Assembly: GCF_051297175.1 (NCBI RefSeq)
Contig: NZ_JBINNY010000001.1
Span: 4,588,001 to 4,652,000, forward strand
Length of the DNA stretch: 64,000 nt
Reading direction: 5' to 3'
Origin: Dryocola sp051297175
GTDB lineage: Bacteria; Pseudomonadota; Gammaproteobacteria; Enterobacterales; Enterobacteriaceae
Shown here: positions 28,488 to 36,928 of the stretch, in pieces
Layout of the letters: each line of letters starts with the position of its first letter
Position numbering within the stretch: position 1 is the first letter of the stretch
The notes under the pieces: generated by a model
The model's input: only the letters and a program-made list of their open reading frames with translations
What the model was told of the DNA's origin: nothing
Database searches by the model: none
Translations under genes and position numbers: made by a program

Positions 28488-28967
28488 TCATGACGCTTCT
28501 TCACGTATCTGCGACTGAATGTAGTTCTGCAAACCAATCTTGGAAATCAGATCGAGTTCGGTCTCAAGCCAGTCAATATGGTGTTCTTCCTCCACCAGGA
28601 TTTGGATCATCATATCGCGACTAGCGTAATCGTGGATGGTATCTGCATAGGCTATCGCCTCACGCAGATCTTTCGCCCCTTCAAGTTCAAGATTAAGATC
28701 GGATTGCAGCATCTCTTCGACATCTTCGCCAATGTGAAGCTTGCCCAGGTCCTGCAGGTTAGGAATACCCTCAAGAAATAAAATACGTTCGATATACTTA
28801 TCGGCGTGCTTCATTTCATCGATGGATTCGTGGTACTCAACATTGTTGAGGCGCATCAAGCCCCAGTTCTTGAACATTCTCGCATGGAGAAAATACTGAT
28901 TTATCGCGACAAGCTCATTTCCCAATAATTTATTGAGATAATTTATTATCTTAATATCACCTTTCAT
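28488..28967 (-). CDS. bfr: Bacterioferritin (heme ferritin)
   Basis: The 159-residue protein starts MKGDIKIINYLNKLLGNELV; the start is set by AGGGAGTT just upstream, and the open frame extends 7 codons further without support. Ferroxidase ligands E18, E51, H54, E94, E127 and H130 and the heme ligand M52 are all present. It assembles as a 24-mer with 12 hemes and stores iron. It is followed upstream by bfd on the same strand. Confidence 0.97.
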   Translation of the reverse strand: MKGDIKIINYLNKLLGNELVAINQYFLHARMFKNWGLMRLNNVEYHESIDEMKHADKYIERILFLEGIPNLQDLGKLHIGEDVEEMLQSDLNLELEGAKDLREAIAYADTIHDYASRDMMIQILVEEEHHIDWLETELDLISKIGLQNYIQSQIREEAS

Positions 28968-29038
28968 TTTAACTCCCTCCGCTTCCACTACATGAAGCGT
29001 AGATGTAGCACGGAGTAAGTCAAAAAAAAGTGACGGGC

Positions 29039-29233
29039 TTAAGCGATCTCTTTGAATTCCGGGATCTGCAGCAGTTCTTCCTGCATGATCTCACGCGCGG
29101 CGCGAATGCACTTTCCGCATTGGTTTCCAACGGGAATAAACTTGCGGAGCTGCTGAAAGGATTGTGGCTGAAACTGGCGCACTGCCTGACGAATTTTTTT
29201 ATCACTTACACCGTTACACAAGCAAACGTACAT
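29039..29233 (-). CDS. bfd: Bacterioferritin-associated ferredoxin Bfd
   Basis: The 64-residue protein starts MYVCLCNGVSDKKIRQAV; C4, C6, C39 and C42 bind a [2Fe-2S] cluster. Bfd docks on bacterioferritin and passes electrons to release stored iron. A Fur-box-like sequence lies upstream, consistent with induction when iron is scarce. In E. coli K-12 chiA follows upstream; here the next gene is tufA. Confidence 0.95.
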   Translation of the reverse strand: MYVCLCNGVSDKKIRQAVRQFQPQSFQQLRKFIPVGNQCGKCIRAAREIMQEELLQIPEFKEIA

Positions 29234-29269
29234 ATGCACTCCCGTTCAAAATCTGCGCAAAGTGTAAAT

Positions 29270-29288
29270 GAGAATAGTTATGATTACA
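29270..29288 (-). promoter_or_regulatory. Candidate Fur box upstream of bfd
   Basis: GAGAATAGTTATGATTACA matches 12 of 19 positions of the Fur consensus GATAATGATAATCATTATC. It lies 37-55 bases upstream of the bfd start. E. coli bfd is Fur-regulated, so the site is expected; strength is not known. Confidence 0.55.
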
Positions 29289-29333
29289 ATAGCACAAGCA
29301 TGTCAGACGCACTTCTCAGCGGTTAAAAAATGT

Positions 29334-29365
29334 AAAAAAAAAGAGCGCCTGAGCGCTCTTTTTTA
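29334..29365 (-). terminator. Terminator of tufA (str operon end)
   Basis: Perfect 8-bp arms AAGAGCGC/GCGCTCTT (29341-29348, 29353-29360) with a CTGA loop, flanked by seven A residues on the left and five T residues on the right. On the minus strand this is a strong intrinsic terminator 24 bases past the tufA stop. Confidence 0.9.
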
Positions 29366-29383
29366 ATTTAAAGATATCAGCGA

Positions 29384-30568
29384 TTAAGCGATAACTTTAG
29401 CAACAACACCAGCGCCTACAGTACGGCCGCCTTCGCGGATTGCGAAACGCAGACCGTCGTCCATTGCGATTGGGTGGATCAGGGTAACAACCATTTTGAT
29501 GTTGTCGCCCGGCATTACCATCTCAACGCCTTCTGGCAGTTCGATGGTACCAGTCACGTCAGTTGTACGGAAGTAGAACTGTGGACGGTAGCCTTTGAAG
29601 AACGGAGTATGACGGCCGCCTTCGTCTTTGGACAGGATATAAACTTCAGATTCGAACTTGGTGTGTGGCTTGATAGAGCCTGGCTTAGCCAGTACCTGAC
29701 CACGTTCGATTTCTTCACGTTTGATACCACGCAGCAGAACACCAACGTTCTCACCAGCACGGCCTTCGTCCAGCAGTTTGCGGAACATTTCAACGCCGGT
29801 ACAGGTAGATTTCGCAGTATCTTTGATACCAACGATTTCAACTTCTTCACCAACTTTAACGATACCGCGCTCTACACGACCGGTAACAACAGTACCACGG
29901 CCGGAGATGGAGAATACGTCTTCGATTGGCAGCAGGAACGGCTTGTCGATAGCACGCTCTGGTTCTGGGATGTAAGAATCCAGGTAGCCAGCCAGTTCAA
30001 CAATCTTAGCTTCCCACTCAGCTTCGCCTTCCAGCGCTTTCAGAGCAGAACCGCGAACGATTGGAGTGTCGTCGCCCGGGAAATCGTACTGAGACAGAAG
30101 TTCACGAACTTCCATTTCTACCAGTTCCAGCAGCTCTTCGTCATCAACCATGTCGCATTTGTTCAGGAACACGATGATGAAAGGAACGCCTACCTGACGA
30201 CCCAGCAGGATGTGCTCACGGGTCTGTGGCATAGGGCCATCAGTCGCAGCAACAACCAGGATAGCGCCGTCCATCTGAGCAGCACCGGTGATCATGTTTT
30301 TAACGTAGTCGGCGTGCCCTGGGCAGTCAACGTGCGCGTAGTGACGAGTCGGGGTGTCATATTCAACGTGGGAAGTGTTGATGGTGATACCACGAGCTTT
30401 TTCTTCTGGCGCGTTATCGATCTGGTCGAATGCACGTGCAGAACCGCCGTAGGTTTTAGCCAGAACGGTGGTGATTGCAGCTGTCAGGGTAGTTTTACCA
30501 TGGTCAACGTGGCCGATTGTGCCGACGTTAACGTGCGGTTTTGTACGTTCAAATTTTTCTTTAGACAC
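29384..30568 (-). CDS. tufA: Elongation factor Tu
   Basis: The 394-residue GTPase has G1 GHVDHGKTT, G3 DCPGH and G4 NKCD, and domains 2 and 3 to the C-terminal VVAKVIA. EF-Tu delivers aminoacyl-tRNA to the A site. It is the last gene of the str operon, 69 bp after fusA. A second copy (tufB) is expected elsewhere on the chromosome. Confidence 0.99.
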   Translation of the reverse strand: MSKEKFERTKPHVNVGTIGHVDHGKTTLTAAITTVLAKTYGGSARAFDQIDNAPEEKARGITINTSHVEYDTPTRHYAHVDCPGHADYVKNMITGAAQMDGAILVVAATDGPMPQTREHILLGRQVGVPFIIVFLNKCDMVDDEELLELVEMEVRELLSQYDFPGDDTPIVRGSALKALEGEAEWEAKIVELAGYLDSYIPEPERAIDKPFLLPIEDVFSISGRGTVVTGRVERGIVKVGEEVEIVGIKDTAKSTCTGVEMFRKLLDEGRAGENVGVLLRGIKREEIERGQVLAKPGSIKPHTKFESEVYILSKDEGGRHTPFFKGYRPQFYFRTTDVTGTIELPEGVEMVMPGDNIKMVVTLIHPIAMDDGLRFAIREGGRTVGAGVVAKVIA

Positions 30569-30637
30569 GGCTATATTCCTTACTGTTGTGCTCTCCTCTT
30601 AAGGAGAGCACGGGATCATTGTTTTAAAAGCCTTGGC

Positions 30638-32752
30638 TTATTTACCACGGGCTTCGATTACGGCCTGAGCAACGTTGTTCGGCGCATCATCATACTTCAG
30701 GAATTCCATGGAGTAAGATGCACGACCTTTGGTCAGAGAACGCAATTGAGTTGCGTATCCGAACATTTCTGACAACGGAACTTCAGCATGAATCTGAACA
30801 CCAGTAGCGTTAGATTCCTGACCTTTCAGCTGACCACGACGACGGCTAAGGTCACCGATAACATCACCGGTGTTCTCTTCCGGAGTTTCAACTTCAACCT
30901 TCATGATAGGCTCAAGCAGAACTGGTTTCGCTTTCTTAAAGCCATCTTTAAAGGCAATAGAAGCGGCCAGTTTAAACGCCAGCTCGGAGGAGTCAACGTC
31001 GTGGTAAGAACCGAAGTGCAGACGCACACCGAGGTCTACTACCGGGTAACCTGCCAGAGGACCAGACTTAAGCTGCTCCTGGATGCCTTTATCAACAGCA
31101 GGGATGTATTCACCAGGAATTACACCACCTTTAATGTCGTTGATGAACTCGTAACCTTTCGGATTTGAGCCCGGCTCCAATGGGTACATGTCGATAACAA
31201 CATGACCGTACTGACCACGACCACCAGACTGCTTGGCGTGTTTACCTTCAACATCGGTAACTTTCGCACGAATCGCTTCACGGTAAGCAACCTGAGGTTT
31301 ACCCACGTTTGCTTCAACGTTGAATTCACGTTTCATACGGTCAACGATGATATCGAGGTGCAGTTCACCCATACCAGCGATGATGGTCTGGTTAGACTCT
31401 TCATCAGTCCATACGCGGAATGATGGATCTTCTTTAGCCAGACGGCCCAGAGCCAGACCCATTTTTTCTTGGTCAGCTTTGGTTTTCGGCTCAACGGCGA
31501 TGGAGATAACCGGTTCAGGGAATTCCATACGCTCCAGAATGATAACGTTGTCTGGATCACACATAGTGTCACCAGTAGTCACGTCTTTCAGACCGATTGC
31601 CGCAGCAATGTCACCTGCACGAACTTCTTTGATTTCTTCACGCTTGTTAGCGTGCATCTGTACGATACGGCCCAGACGCTCACGAGCAGACTTAACCGGG
31701 TTGTACACGGTGTCACCGGAGTTAACAACGCCTGAGTATACGCGGAAGAAGGTCAGGTTACCCACGAATGGGTCGGTAGCAATTTTGAACGCCAGCGCAG
31801 CAAACGGCTCGTTGTCATCGGAGTGACGAACAGCCGGAGTGTCTTTACCATCGTCCAGAATACCGTTAATCGCAGTAACGTCAGTCGGTGCTGGCAGATA
31901 TTCAATAACTGCATCCAGCATCGCCTGAACACCTTTGTTCTTAAATGCAGAACCACAGGTAACCAGGATGATTTCGTTGTTCAGAACGCGCTTACGCAGA
32001 GATGCTTTGATCTCTTCTTCAGTCAGTTCTTCACCACCGAAGAATTTCTCCATCAGCTCATCAGAGCCTTCAGCTGCTGCTTCAACCAGTTTCTGGCGCC
32101 ATTCTTCAGCCAGTTCCTGCATATCAGCTGGGATATCTTCGTAAACGAAGGTAACGCCTGCATCTGCATCGTTCCAGTTGATGGCTTTCATCTTGATCAG
32201 GTCAACAACGCCGGTAAATTTCTCTTCAGCGCCGATAGCCAGCTGCAGAGGAACCGGAGTTGCGCCCAGACGAGTTTCAATCTGGCCTACAACTTTCAGG
32301 AAGTTAGCACCCATGCGGTCCATTTTGTTAACGAACGCGATGCGTGGAACTTTATATTTGTTAGCCTGACGCCATACGGTCTCAGACTGTGGCTGAACAC
32401 CACCGACTGCGCAGTAAACCATTACCGCACCGTCGAGCACACGCATGGAACGTTCAACTTCAATGGTGAAGTCAACGTGCCCTGGGGTGTCGATGATGTT
32501 TACGCGGTGTGGTTCGAACTGACCAGCCATACCAGACCAGAAAGCGGTAGTCGCTGCGGAGGTGATGGTAATACCACGCTCCTGCTCCTGAGCCATCCAG
32601 TCCATGGTAGCCGCGCCGTCATGAACTTCACCGATTTTGTGGTTTACACCGGTGTAGAACAGAATACGTTCGGTAGTAGTGGTTTTACCGGCGTCGATGT
32701 GTGCACTGATACCAATGTTACGGTAGCGTGCAATGGGTGTTGTACGAGCCAT
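30638..32752 (-). CDS. fusA: Elongation factor G
   Basis: The 704-residue GTPase has G1 AHIDAGKTT, G3 DTPGH and G4 NKMD, and the five-domain arrangement ending EARGK. EF-G drives translocation and, with RRF, ribosome recycling. It lies 97 bp after rpsG in the str operon. Confidence 0.99.
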   Translation of the reverse strand: MARTTPIARYRNIGISAHIDAGKTTTTERILFYTGVNHKIGEVHDGAATMDWMAQEQERGITITSAATTAFWSGMAGQFEPHRVNIIDTPGHVDFTIEVERSMRVLDGAVMVYCAVGGVQPQSETVWRQANKYKVPRIAFVNKMDRMGANFLKVVGQIETRLGATPVPLQLAIGAEEKFTGVVDLIKMKAINWNDADAGVTFVYEDIPADMQELAEEWRQKLVEAAAEGSDELMEKFFGGEELTEEEIKASLRKRVLNNEIILVTCGSAFKNKGVQAMLDAVIEYLPAPTDVTAINGILDDGKDTPAVRHSDDNEPFAALAFKIATDPFVGNLTFFRVYSGVVNSGDTVYNPVKSARERLGRIVQMHANKREEIKEVRAGDIAAAIGLKDVTTGDTMCDPDNVIILERMEFPEPVISIAVEPKTKADQEKMGLALGRLAKEDPSFRVWTDEESNQTIIAGMGELHLDIIVDRMKREFNVEANVGKPQVAYREAIRAKVTDVEGKHAKQSGGRGQYGHVVIDMYPLEPGSNPKGYEFINDIKGGVIPGEYIPAVDKGIQEQLKSGPLAGYPVVDLGVRLHFGSYHDVDSSELAFKLAASIAFKDGFKKAKPVLLEPIMKVEVETPEENTGDVIGDLSRRRGQLKGQESNATGVQIHAEVPLSEMFGYATQLRSLTKGRASYSMEFLKYDDAPNNVAQAVIEARGK

Positions 32753-32849
32753 TTGATTCCTCTATATCCTGGGACGTTCAATTTAAGTAACCCAAAGCGG
32801 GCAGCTTTTTTGAAGCGCCCGCCTGGTGACTAACACTACCTTGGAAAGA

Positions 32850-33320
32850 TTACCAGCGGTAGTGAGCGAACGCCTTGTTGGCTTCAGCCATACGGTGAAC
32901 GTCTTCACGTTTCTTAACTGCAGTACCTTTGTTCTCTGCAGCATCAGAAAGTTCGTTCGCCAGGCGAAGAGCCATGGATTTATCACCGCGTTTACGAGCA
33001 GCTTCTACGATCCAACGCATTGCCAGGGCATTACGACGAACCGGACGTACTTCAACTGGAACCTGATAAGTAGAACCACCTACACGGCGGGACTTAACTT
33101 CGACAGTCGGACGAACGTTGTCCAGAGCGACTTCGAAAGCTTCCAGTTCGTTTTTACCAGAACGCTGAGCCAGGGTCTCCAGCGCGGTATAGACGATAGC
33201 TTCTGCAGTAGATTTTTTACCATCTACCATCAGGATGTTTACAAATTTGGCCAGCAGTTCTGATCCGAACTTAGGATCCGGCAGAATTTTACGTTGACCA
33301 ATGACGCGACGACGTGGCAT
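32850..33320 (-). CDS. rpsG: 30S ribosomal protein S7
   Basis: The 156-residue protein begins MPRRRVIGQRKILPDPKFGS and contains VGGSTYQVPVEVRPVRRNAL. S7 nucleates the 30S head and in E. coli represses the str operon by binding between rpsL and rpsG. It is the short (156-residue) form, unlike the 179-residue E. coli K-12 variant. Confidence 0.99.
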   Translation of the reverse strand: MPRRRVIGQRKILPDPKFGSELLAKFVNILMVDGKKSTAEAIVYTALETLAQRSGKNELEAFEVALDNVRPTVEVKSRRVGGSTYQVPVEVRPVRRNALAMRWIVEAARKRGDKSMALRLANELSDAAENKGTAVKKREDVHRMAEANKAFAHYRW

Positions 33321-33411
33321 GGGAATACTCCGTTGTTAATTCAGGGTTGTCCAAAACTCTATTGAGTTTGACATTTAGTTAAAACGTTTGGCCTTACTTA
33401 ACGGAGAACCA
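33321..33411 (-). promoter_or_regulatory. rpsL-rpsG spacer, expected S7 feedback site
   Basis: This 91-bp spacer is about the length of the E. coli one, where S7 binds to shut down rpsG and, by retroregulation, rpsL. I did not verify the secondary structure; the call rests on gene order and length. Confidence 0.4.
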
Positions 33412-33786
33412 TTAAGCCTTAGGACGCTTCACGCCGTACTTAGAACGAGATTGCTTACGGTCTTTAACGCCGGAGCAGTCAAGTGCACCACGAACGGTGT
33501 GGTAACGAACACCTGGCAAGTCTTTTACACGACCACCACGGATCAGGATCACGGAGTGTTCCTGCAGGTTGTGACCTTCACCACCGATGTAGGAGGTAAC
33601 TTCAAAACCGTTAGTCAAACGCACACGGCATACTTTACGCAGTGCGGAGTTTGGTTTCTTAGGAGTGGTAGTATATACACGAGTACATACACCACGTTTC
33701 TGCGGGCAGGCTTCCAGCGCAGGCACGTTGCTTTTTGCAACTTTGCGAGCGCGTGGTTTGCGAACCAGCTGGTTAACTGTTGCCAT
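33412..33786 (-). CDS. rpsL: 30S ribosomal protein S12
   Basis: The 124-residue protein begins MATVNQLVRKPRARKVAKSN. Residues K43 (in TPKKPNSALRK) and K88 (in GGRVKDLPG) are the wild-type forms at the positions where streptomycin-resistance changes occur, so none is predicted. S12 sits at the decoding centre. It is the first gene of the str operon. Confidence 0.99.
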   Translation of the reverse strand: MATVNQLVRKPRARKVAKSNVPALEACPQKRGVCTRVYTTTPKKPNSALRKVCRVRLTNGFEVTSYIGGEGHNLQEHSVILIRGGRVKDLPGVRYHTVRGALDCSGVKDRKQSRSKYGVKRPKA

Positions 33787-33836
33787 TAAATAGCTCCTGG
33801 TTTTAGCTTTTGCTTCGTAAACACGTAATAAAACGA

Positions 33837-33853
33837 CCTCATATAATATGAGG
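33837..33853 (-). other. Perfect palindrome at the predicted 5' end of rpsL mRNA
   Basis: CCTCATAT and ATATGAGG arms flank a single base. It begins about 8 bases downstream of the -10 box of the str promoter, so it would form a hairpin at the very 5' end of the transcript. The same position suits protection against 5'-end-dependent decay, but that role is inferred. Confidence 0.6.
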
Positions 33854-33860
33854 ACGCAGA

Positions 33861-33889
33861 ATTTTAGGGCTGAGCCGAAAAGGTGTCAA
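33861..33889 (-). promoter_or_regulatory. str operon promoter
   Basis: On the minus strand a perfect -35 TTGACA (33884-33889), a 17-bp spacer and a -10 TAAAAT (33861-33866). It lies in the 124-bp gap between tusB and rpsL and gives a leader of about 65 bases. Confidence 0.88.
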
Positions 33890-33910
33890 GAAATATACAG
33901 CGATCCTGGA

Positions 33911-34198
33911 TTACCAGGTTATCTGCCGGTCGTGTTTAACCGTCAATCTGACGACATCATTATAGCTGACGGCGTCGATTTTGGATGAAATTTGAGCAGC
34001 CAAGCCGCGTGCTTCGAGATCTTCTCGCAGAGCGCTGATAGATATGGGGGCAACCAACAGCAAATCAAGGTAACGCGACCCTTTTAATGCGGCAACCACA
34101 CCGTCTTGCAGTAACAGCAAATCATCACCCGCCTTAACGCAGCGCAAAAGTGCAGCAAGGTCAGTGTGAAAAGGTGATTTGCTCAGAATATGCAGCAT
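33911..34198 (-). CDS. tusB: tRNA 2-thiouridine synthesis protein TusB
   Basis: The 95-residue protein (MLHILSKSPFHTDLAALLRC) belongs to the DsrH-like group of the sulfur relay. TusBCD forms a hexamer that takes persulfide sulfur from TusA and passes it to TusE and MnmA for s2U34 in Lys, Glu and Gln tRNAs. It is 7 bp after tusC. Confidence 0.95.
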   Translation of the reverse strand: MLHILSKSPFHTDLAALLRCVKAGDDLLLLQDGVVAALKGSRYLDLLLVAPISISALREDLEARGLAAQISSKIDAVSYNDVVRLTVKHDRQITW

Positions 34199-34205
34199 TT
34201 ATGCC

Positions 34206-34565
34206 TCAGAAAGTTAGAACAACATCAAACTGATGCAGCGTTTCCCGTAGCGTGTCAGGGTCCATGAGTTTAACGTCCACAACCCAGCCGCTGTTTTCAT
34301 CAAGCCCGCGCTCGCGCGCCGACTCGGTGCAAAGGTAGCATTGTTCGATATCGTAAAGCGGCAGGACGCGAAACGTCGCGATGTAATCCCGCGCGAGGAT
34401 TTTGTCGGGCTGCTGGCCCGGTAAAATCTGAAAAACGCCATCGCCCACGAAAAACACGCCAATATCTTCCGACAGTGCGGAAGTCGCGAGCAACGCATCA
34501 AGTCCTTCACGCCCGGCGGAAGAGCCATGCGGAGCAGATTTAAAGACAAACGCCACGCGCTTCAT
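34206..34565 (-). CDS. tusC: tRNA 2-thiouridine synthesis protein TusC
   Basis: The 119-residue protein (MKRVAFVFKSAPHGSSAGRE) is the DsrF-like subunit of TusBCD. It has a single central CYLC-type cysteine region (DIEQCYLCTESARERGL). It overlaps tusD by one base. Confidence 0.95.
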   Translation of the reverse strand: MKRVAFVFKSAPHGSSAGREGLDALLATSALSEDIGVFFVGDGVFQILPGQQPDKILARDYIATFRVLPLYDIEQCYLCTESARERGLDENSGWVVDVKLMDPDTLRETLHQFDVVLTF

Positions 34566-34951
34566 CAGAATTGCACCATTCTTTCGCAGGTCAGCGCAGC
34601 TTCAGCAAGCGCACCTAGCCCACTTAGTGTAAAGCCTGCCTGAAGGTTGCTTGAGCTAAGCGCGTGCTGTTTGGCTTCGACTTCATCCACCACGCCACGA
34701 CGCAGCGCCGCGGCCACACAAATGTGCAGCTCAACGCCATGCTGGTCGTGAAGCTGCTGCCATGCTCTTACCACATCGACTTCGTCATTGGCGGGCATGG
34801 TGAGGGCATTCGCGTTCAAAACGCCCTCGCGATAGAAAAAGACGCTGCTCAAGGTATGTCCTTCGGCGATCACCGCTCGGGCAAACTGCAGCGCGCTGCT
34901 TGCCTGCTGCGTTCCATAGGCCGGGCCGGTCACCATCATGGCAAAACGCAT
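34565..34951 (-). CDS. tusD: tRNA 2-thiouridine synthesis protein TusD
   Basis: The 128-residue DsrE-like protein carries the active cysteine C78 (HICVAAALRRG), which holds the persulfide. It begins at the base next to the yheO stop codon, so the two are probably coupled. Confidence 0.96.
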   Translation of the reverse strand: MRFAMMVTGPAYGTQQASSALQFARAVIAEGHTLSSVFFYREGVLNANALTMPANDEVDVVRAWQQLHDQHGVELHICVAAALRRGVVDEVEAKQHALSSSNLQAGFTLSGLGALAEAALTCERMVQF

Positions 34952-35674
34952 TTACCTTTCCTGCCCCAGGAAATCACCGTTTTTGAACTGGCGGATATAG
35001 AGATAAACCGTGTGTTTCGAGATATTTAAACGGTCGGCGACCTGGTTGATAGCGTCTTTGATATCAAAAATCCCTTTCTCGTACAGATTGAGGACAATCT
35101 GACGATTCTTGGCGTTGTTGGAAACGTTACGGTCCGCGTTCACTTCTTCGATAGTGAACTCCAACGTCTGCGTAACCAAATCTTCCACCGAGGACGCAAA
35201 GTTCACGGACGAAGGCACTTCCTGGGTCTCAGGCGGCGTAAAGGTCGCCATAATTTGCGAGAAAGGCACATCGAGATTCATGTTGATGCACAGCAGCCCA
35301 ATGACGCGCTGGTCGCGATTACGAATGGCAATTGTCACGGATTTCATCAGCACGCCGCTTTTCGCGCGGGTGAAATAGCACTTAGATACGCTGCTGTCGG
35401 CCCCGGTCATATCGTGGAGCATTCGAAGCGCTAGATCGGTAATCGGTGAGCCAATTTTTCGCCCGGTATGTTCACCGTTCGCGATGCGGATCGCTGAACA
35501 CTTTAAATCCTGAAGGGAATGCAGAACGATTTCGCAATGGGAACCAATCAGCATCGCTAGCCCATCAACGACCGCCTCATAAGATTTTAATATTTCGAAG
35601 TCGGTTTGTTCAAAGGGACGCTGGTCCAGCAGGTCAAGCTCGCTGGTTTCGTTGGTTAAAAGCGAATTGGACAT
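34952..35674 (-). CDS. yheO: YheO family PAS-like/HTH protein
   Basis: The 240-residue protein has an N-terminal YheO sensor-like domain (about 25-150, IVLHSLQDLKCSAIRIANGE) and a C-terminal HTH_22 domain (about 185-235, DAINQVADRLNISKHTVYLY). It is probably a DNA-binding regulator whose ligand and targets are unknown. It precedes tusDCB. A TATAAT (35798-35803, minus strand) lies upstream without a good -35. Confidence 0.9.
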   Translation of the reverse strand: MSNSLLTNETSELDLLDQRPFEQTDFEILKSYEAVVDGLAMLIGSHCEIVLHSLQDLKCSAIRIANGEHTGRKIGSPITDLALRMLHDMTGADSSVSKCYFTRAKSGVLMKSVTIAIRNRDQRVIGLLCINMNLDVPFSQIMATFTPPETQEVPSSVNFASSVEDLVTQTLEFTIEEVNADRNVSNNAKNRQIVLNLYEKGIFDIKDAINQVADRLNISKHTVYLYIRQFKNGDFLGQER

Positions 35675-35814
35675 TTAAAAATACCACCCTCTACAGAGAG
35701 CCTGTCGCGCTTTAGTGGTGTCAGGGCAGACTCAAACTCAATTGAAACGCTGGCCGCTAAGGTAATACACCGTAAGACCCCCTTTCCAGTCTTTATTATT
35801 ATATCCCGCTACAA

Positions 35815-35846
35815 ATAAAAAACCGCCGCCCCTGAGGACGGCGGTT
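35815..35846 (-). terminator. Terminator of fkpA
   Basis: Arms AACCGCCG (35821-35828) and CGGCGGTT (35839-35846) with a 10-base loop, followed on the minus strand by TTTTTTATTT. It lies 9 bases past the fkpA stop. Confidence 0.88.
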
Positions 35847-35855
35847 AATCACTGA

Positions 35856-36701
35856 TTACTTGCCTTTGGCAGCGTCGTCAGCTTTAGCATCTGGCGCGGC
35901 TTCGGCTGCCTGCGCGTCTGCTTTAGGATCGGCCTTTGGTGCTGGCTTAACGTCCAGCAGCTCTACTTCAAAGACCAGCGTGGAGTTTGCCGGAATACCC
36001 GGAACGCCAGTTTTGCCATAGGCCAGGTCTGGTGGGATGACCAGCTTGATTTTGCCGCCTTTCTGGACATTTTTCAGACCTTCGGTCCAGCCTGGGATAA
36101 CACCGTCAAGACGGAAGGAAAGCGGTTCGCCACGGGTGTAAGAGTTATCGAACTCTTTACCGTCGATCAGCGTGCCTTTGTAGTTCACAACAACGGTATC
36201 GCTGTCTTTCGCGGTTTCGCCTTTACCTGCTTTCTCGACTTTATAAAGCAGACCGGTTGAAGAGGTTTTTACGCCTTTCTCTTTAGCGAAAGCATCACGG
36301 AAGGCTTTGCCTTTTTCAGCATTTTCCTTCGCGTCTTTTTCCATCTTCGCCTGAGCAGAAGCCTTCACGCGGGTTTCGAATGCCTGCAAAGTCTGCTCGA
36401 TTTCCTGGTCAGTCAGCTTGCTCTTGTCAGCAAACGCATCCTGGACGCCAGCGATCAGCTGCTCTTTATCCAGTTTGATGCCCAGTTTTTCTTGTTCTTT
36501 CAGGGAGTTTTCCATGTAACGACCAAGGGAAGCACCCAGGGCGTATGCGGATTTCTGATCGTCATTTTTGAAGGCTGCGCTGCTTGCAGCAGGCGCTGCA
36601 GCGGCATCTTTAGCGGCAGCGGCCGGAGCAGCAAACGCCGGGGCGCTCAGGGCAACGGCCATCGTGGCCGCCAAAAGCGTTACTTTAAACATTGATTTCA
36701 T
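35856..36701 (-). CDS. fkpA: Periplasmic FKBP-type peptidyl-prolyl isomerase/chaperone FkpA
   Basis: The 281-residue precursor starts MKSMFKVTLLAATMAVALSA, with signal cleavage likely after AFA (24). An N-terminal helical dimerisation/chaperone domain (about 45-145) is followed by the FKBP domain (VVVNYKGTLIDGKEFDNSYT, GVIPGWTEGLKNV). The upstream in-frame ATG at 36746 lacks a signal and is not used. The C-terminal alanine/lysine/aspartate tail is low complexity. A sigma-E-like promoter lies upstream. Confidence 0.96.
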   Translation of the reverse strand: MKSMFKVTLLAATMAVALSAPAFAAPAAAAKDAAAAPAASSAAFKNDDQKSAYALGASLGRYMENSLKEQEKLGIKLDKEQLIAGVQDAFADKSKLTDQEIEQTLQAFETRVKASAQAKMEKDAKENAEKGKAFRDAFAKEKGVKTSSTGLLYKVEKAGKGETAKDSDTVVVNYKGTLIDGKEFDNSYTRGEPLSFRLDGVIPGWTEGLKNVQKGGKIKLVIPPDLAYGKTGVPGIPANSTLVFEVELLDVKPAPKADPKADAQAAEAAPDAKADDAAKGK

Positions 36702-36813
36702 CCATTTCTCCAGGGCCGGGGCCTCTAACCCCAAGGTTATTTTCAACTTAAGGACGTACTATAACGTCGTGAGAGAAATCTACACAATCTCTGCGCCCGT
36801 TATCGAGTCAAAT

Positions 36814-36841
36814 TCAGACCCTTTTTGTATAAAGAAGTTTC
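36814..36841 (-). promoter_or_regulatory. Sigma-E-type promoter of fkpA
   Basis: On the minus strand GAAACTT (36835-36841) and GTCTGA (36814-36819) are separated by 15 bp, one change from the -35 consensus GGAACTT and a good -10. Transcription would start about 105 bases upstream of fkpA. E. coli fkpA belongs to the sigma-E regulon. Confidence 0.7.
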
Positions 36842-36928
36842 GCGCCGGGCTAAATGACGCTGTATCACACGGGGAATTTCAGTAGAATCGCGGGAAAATG
36901 TCCATCTGCAGGCCAGAAGGGGTAAGCC

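Noticed and set aside
29474..30772. A 432-residue open frame opposite tufA and the fusA end
   Set aside because: It is antisense to tufA, with no recognisable domain and no ribosome-binding site.
31823..32833. A 336-residue open frame opposite fusA
   Set aside because: It lies antisense to intact fusA and has low-complexity Phe/Asn/Thr composition typical of a shadow frame.
32850..33320. Possible truncated rpsG, as E. coli K-12 S7 is 179 residues
   Set aside because: The 156-residue form is the standard one in most enterobacteria; the K-12 protein is the extended variant.
35870..35960. Low-complexity alanine/lysine/aspartate codons that look like a repeat
   Set aside because: They encode the variable C-terminal tail of FkpA, which is low complexity in the whole family.
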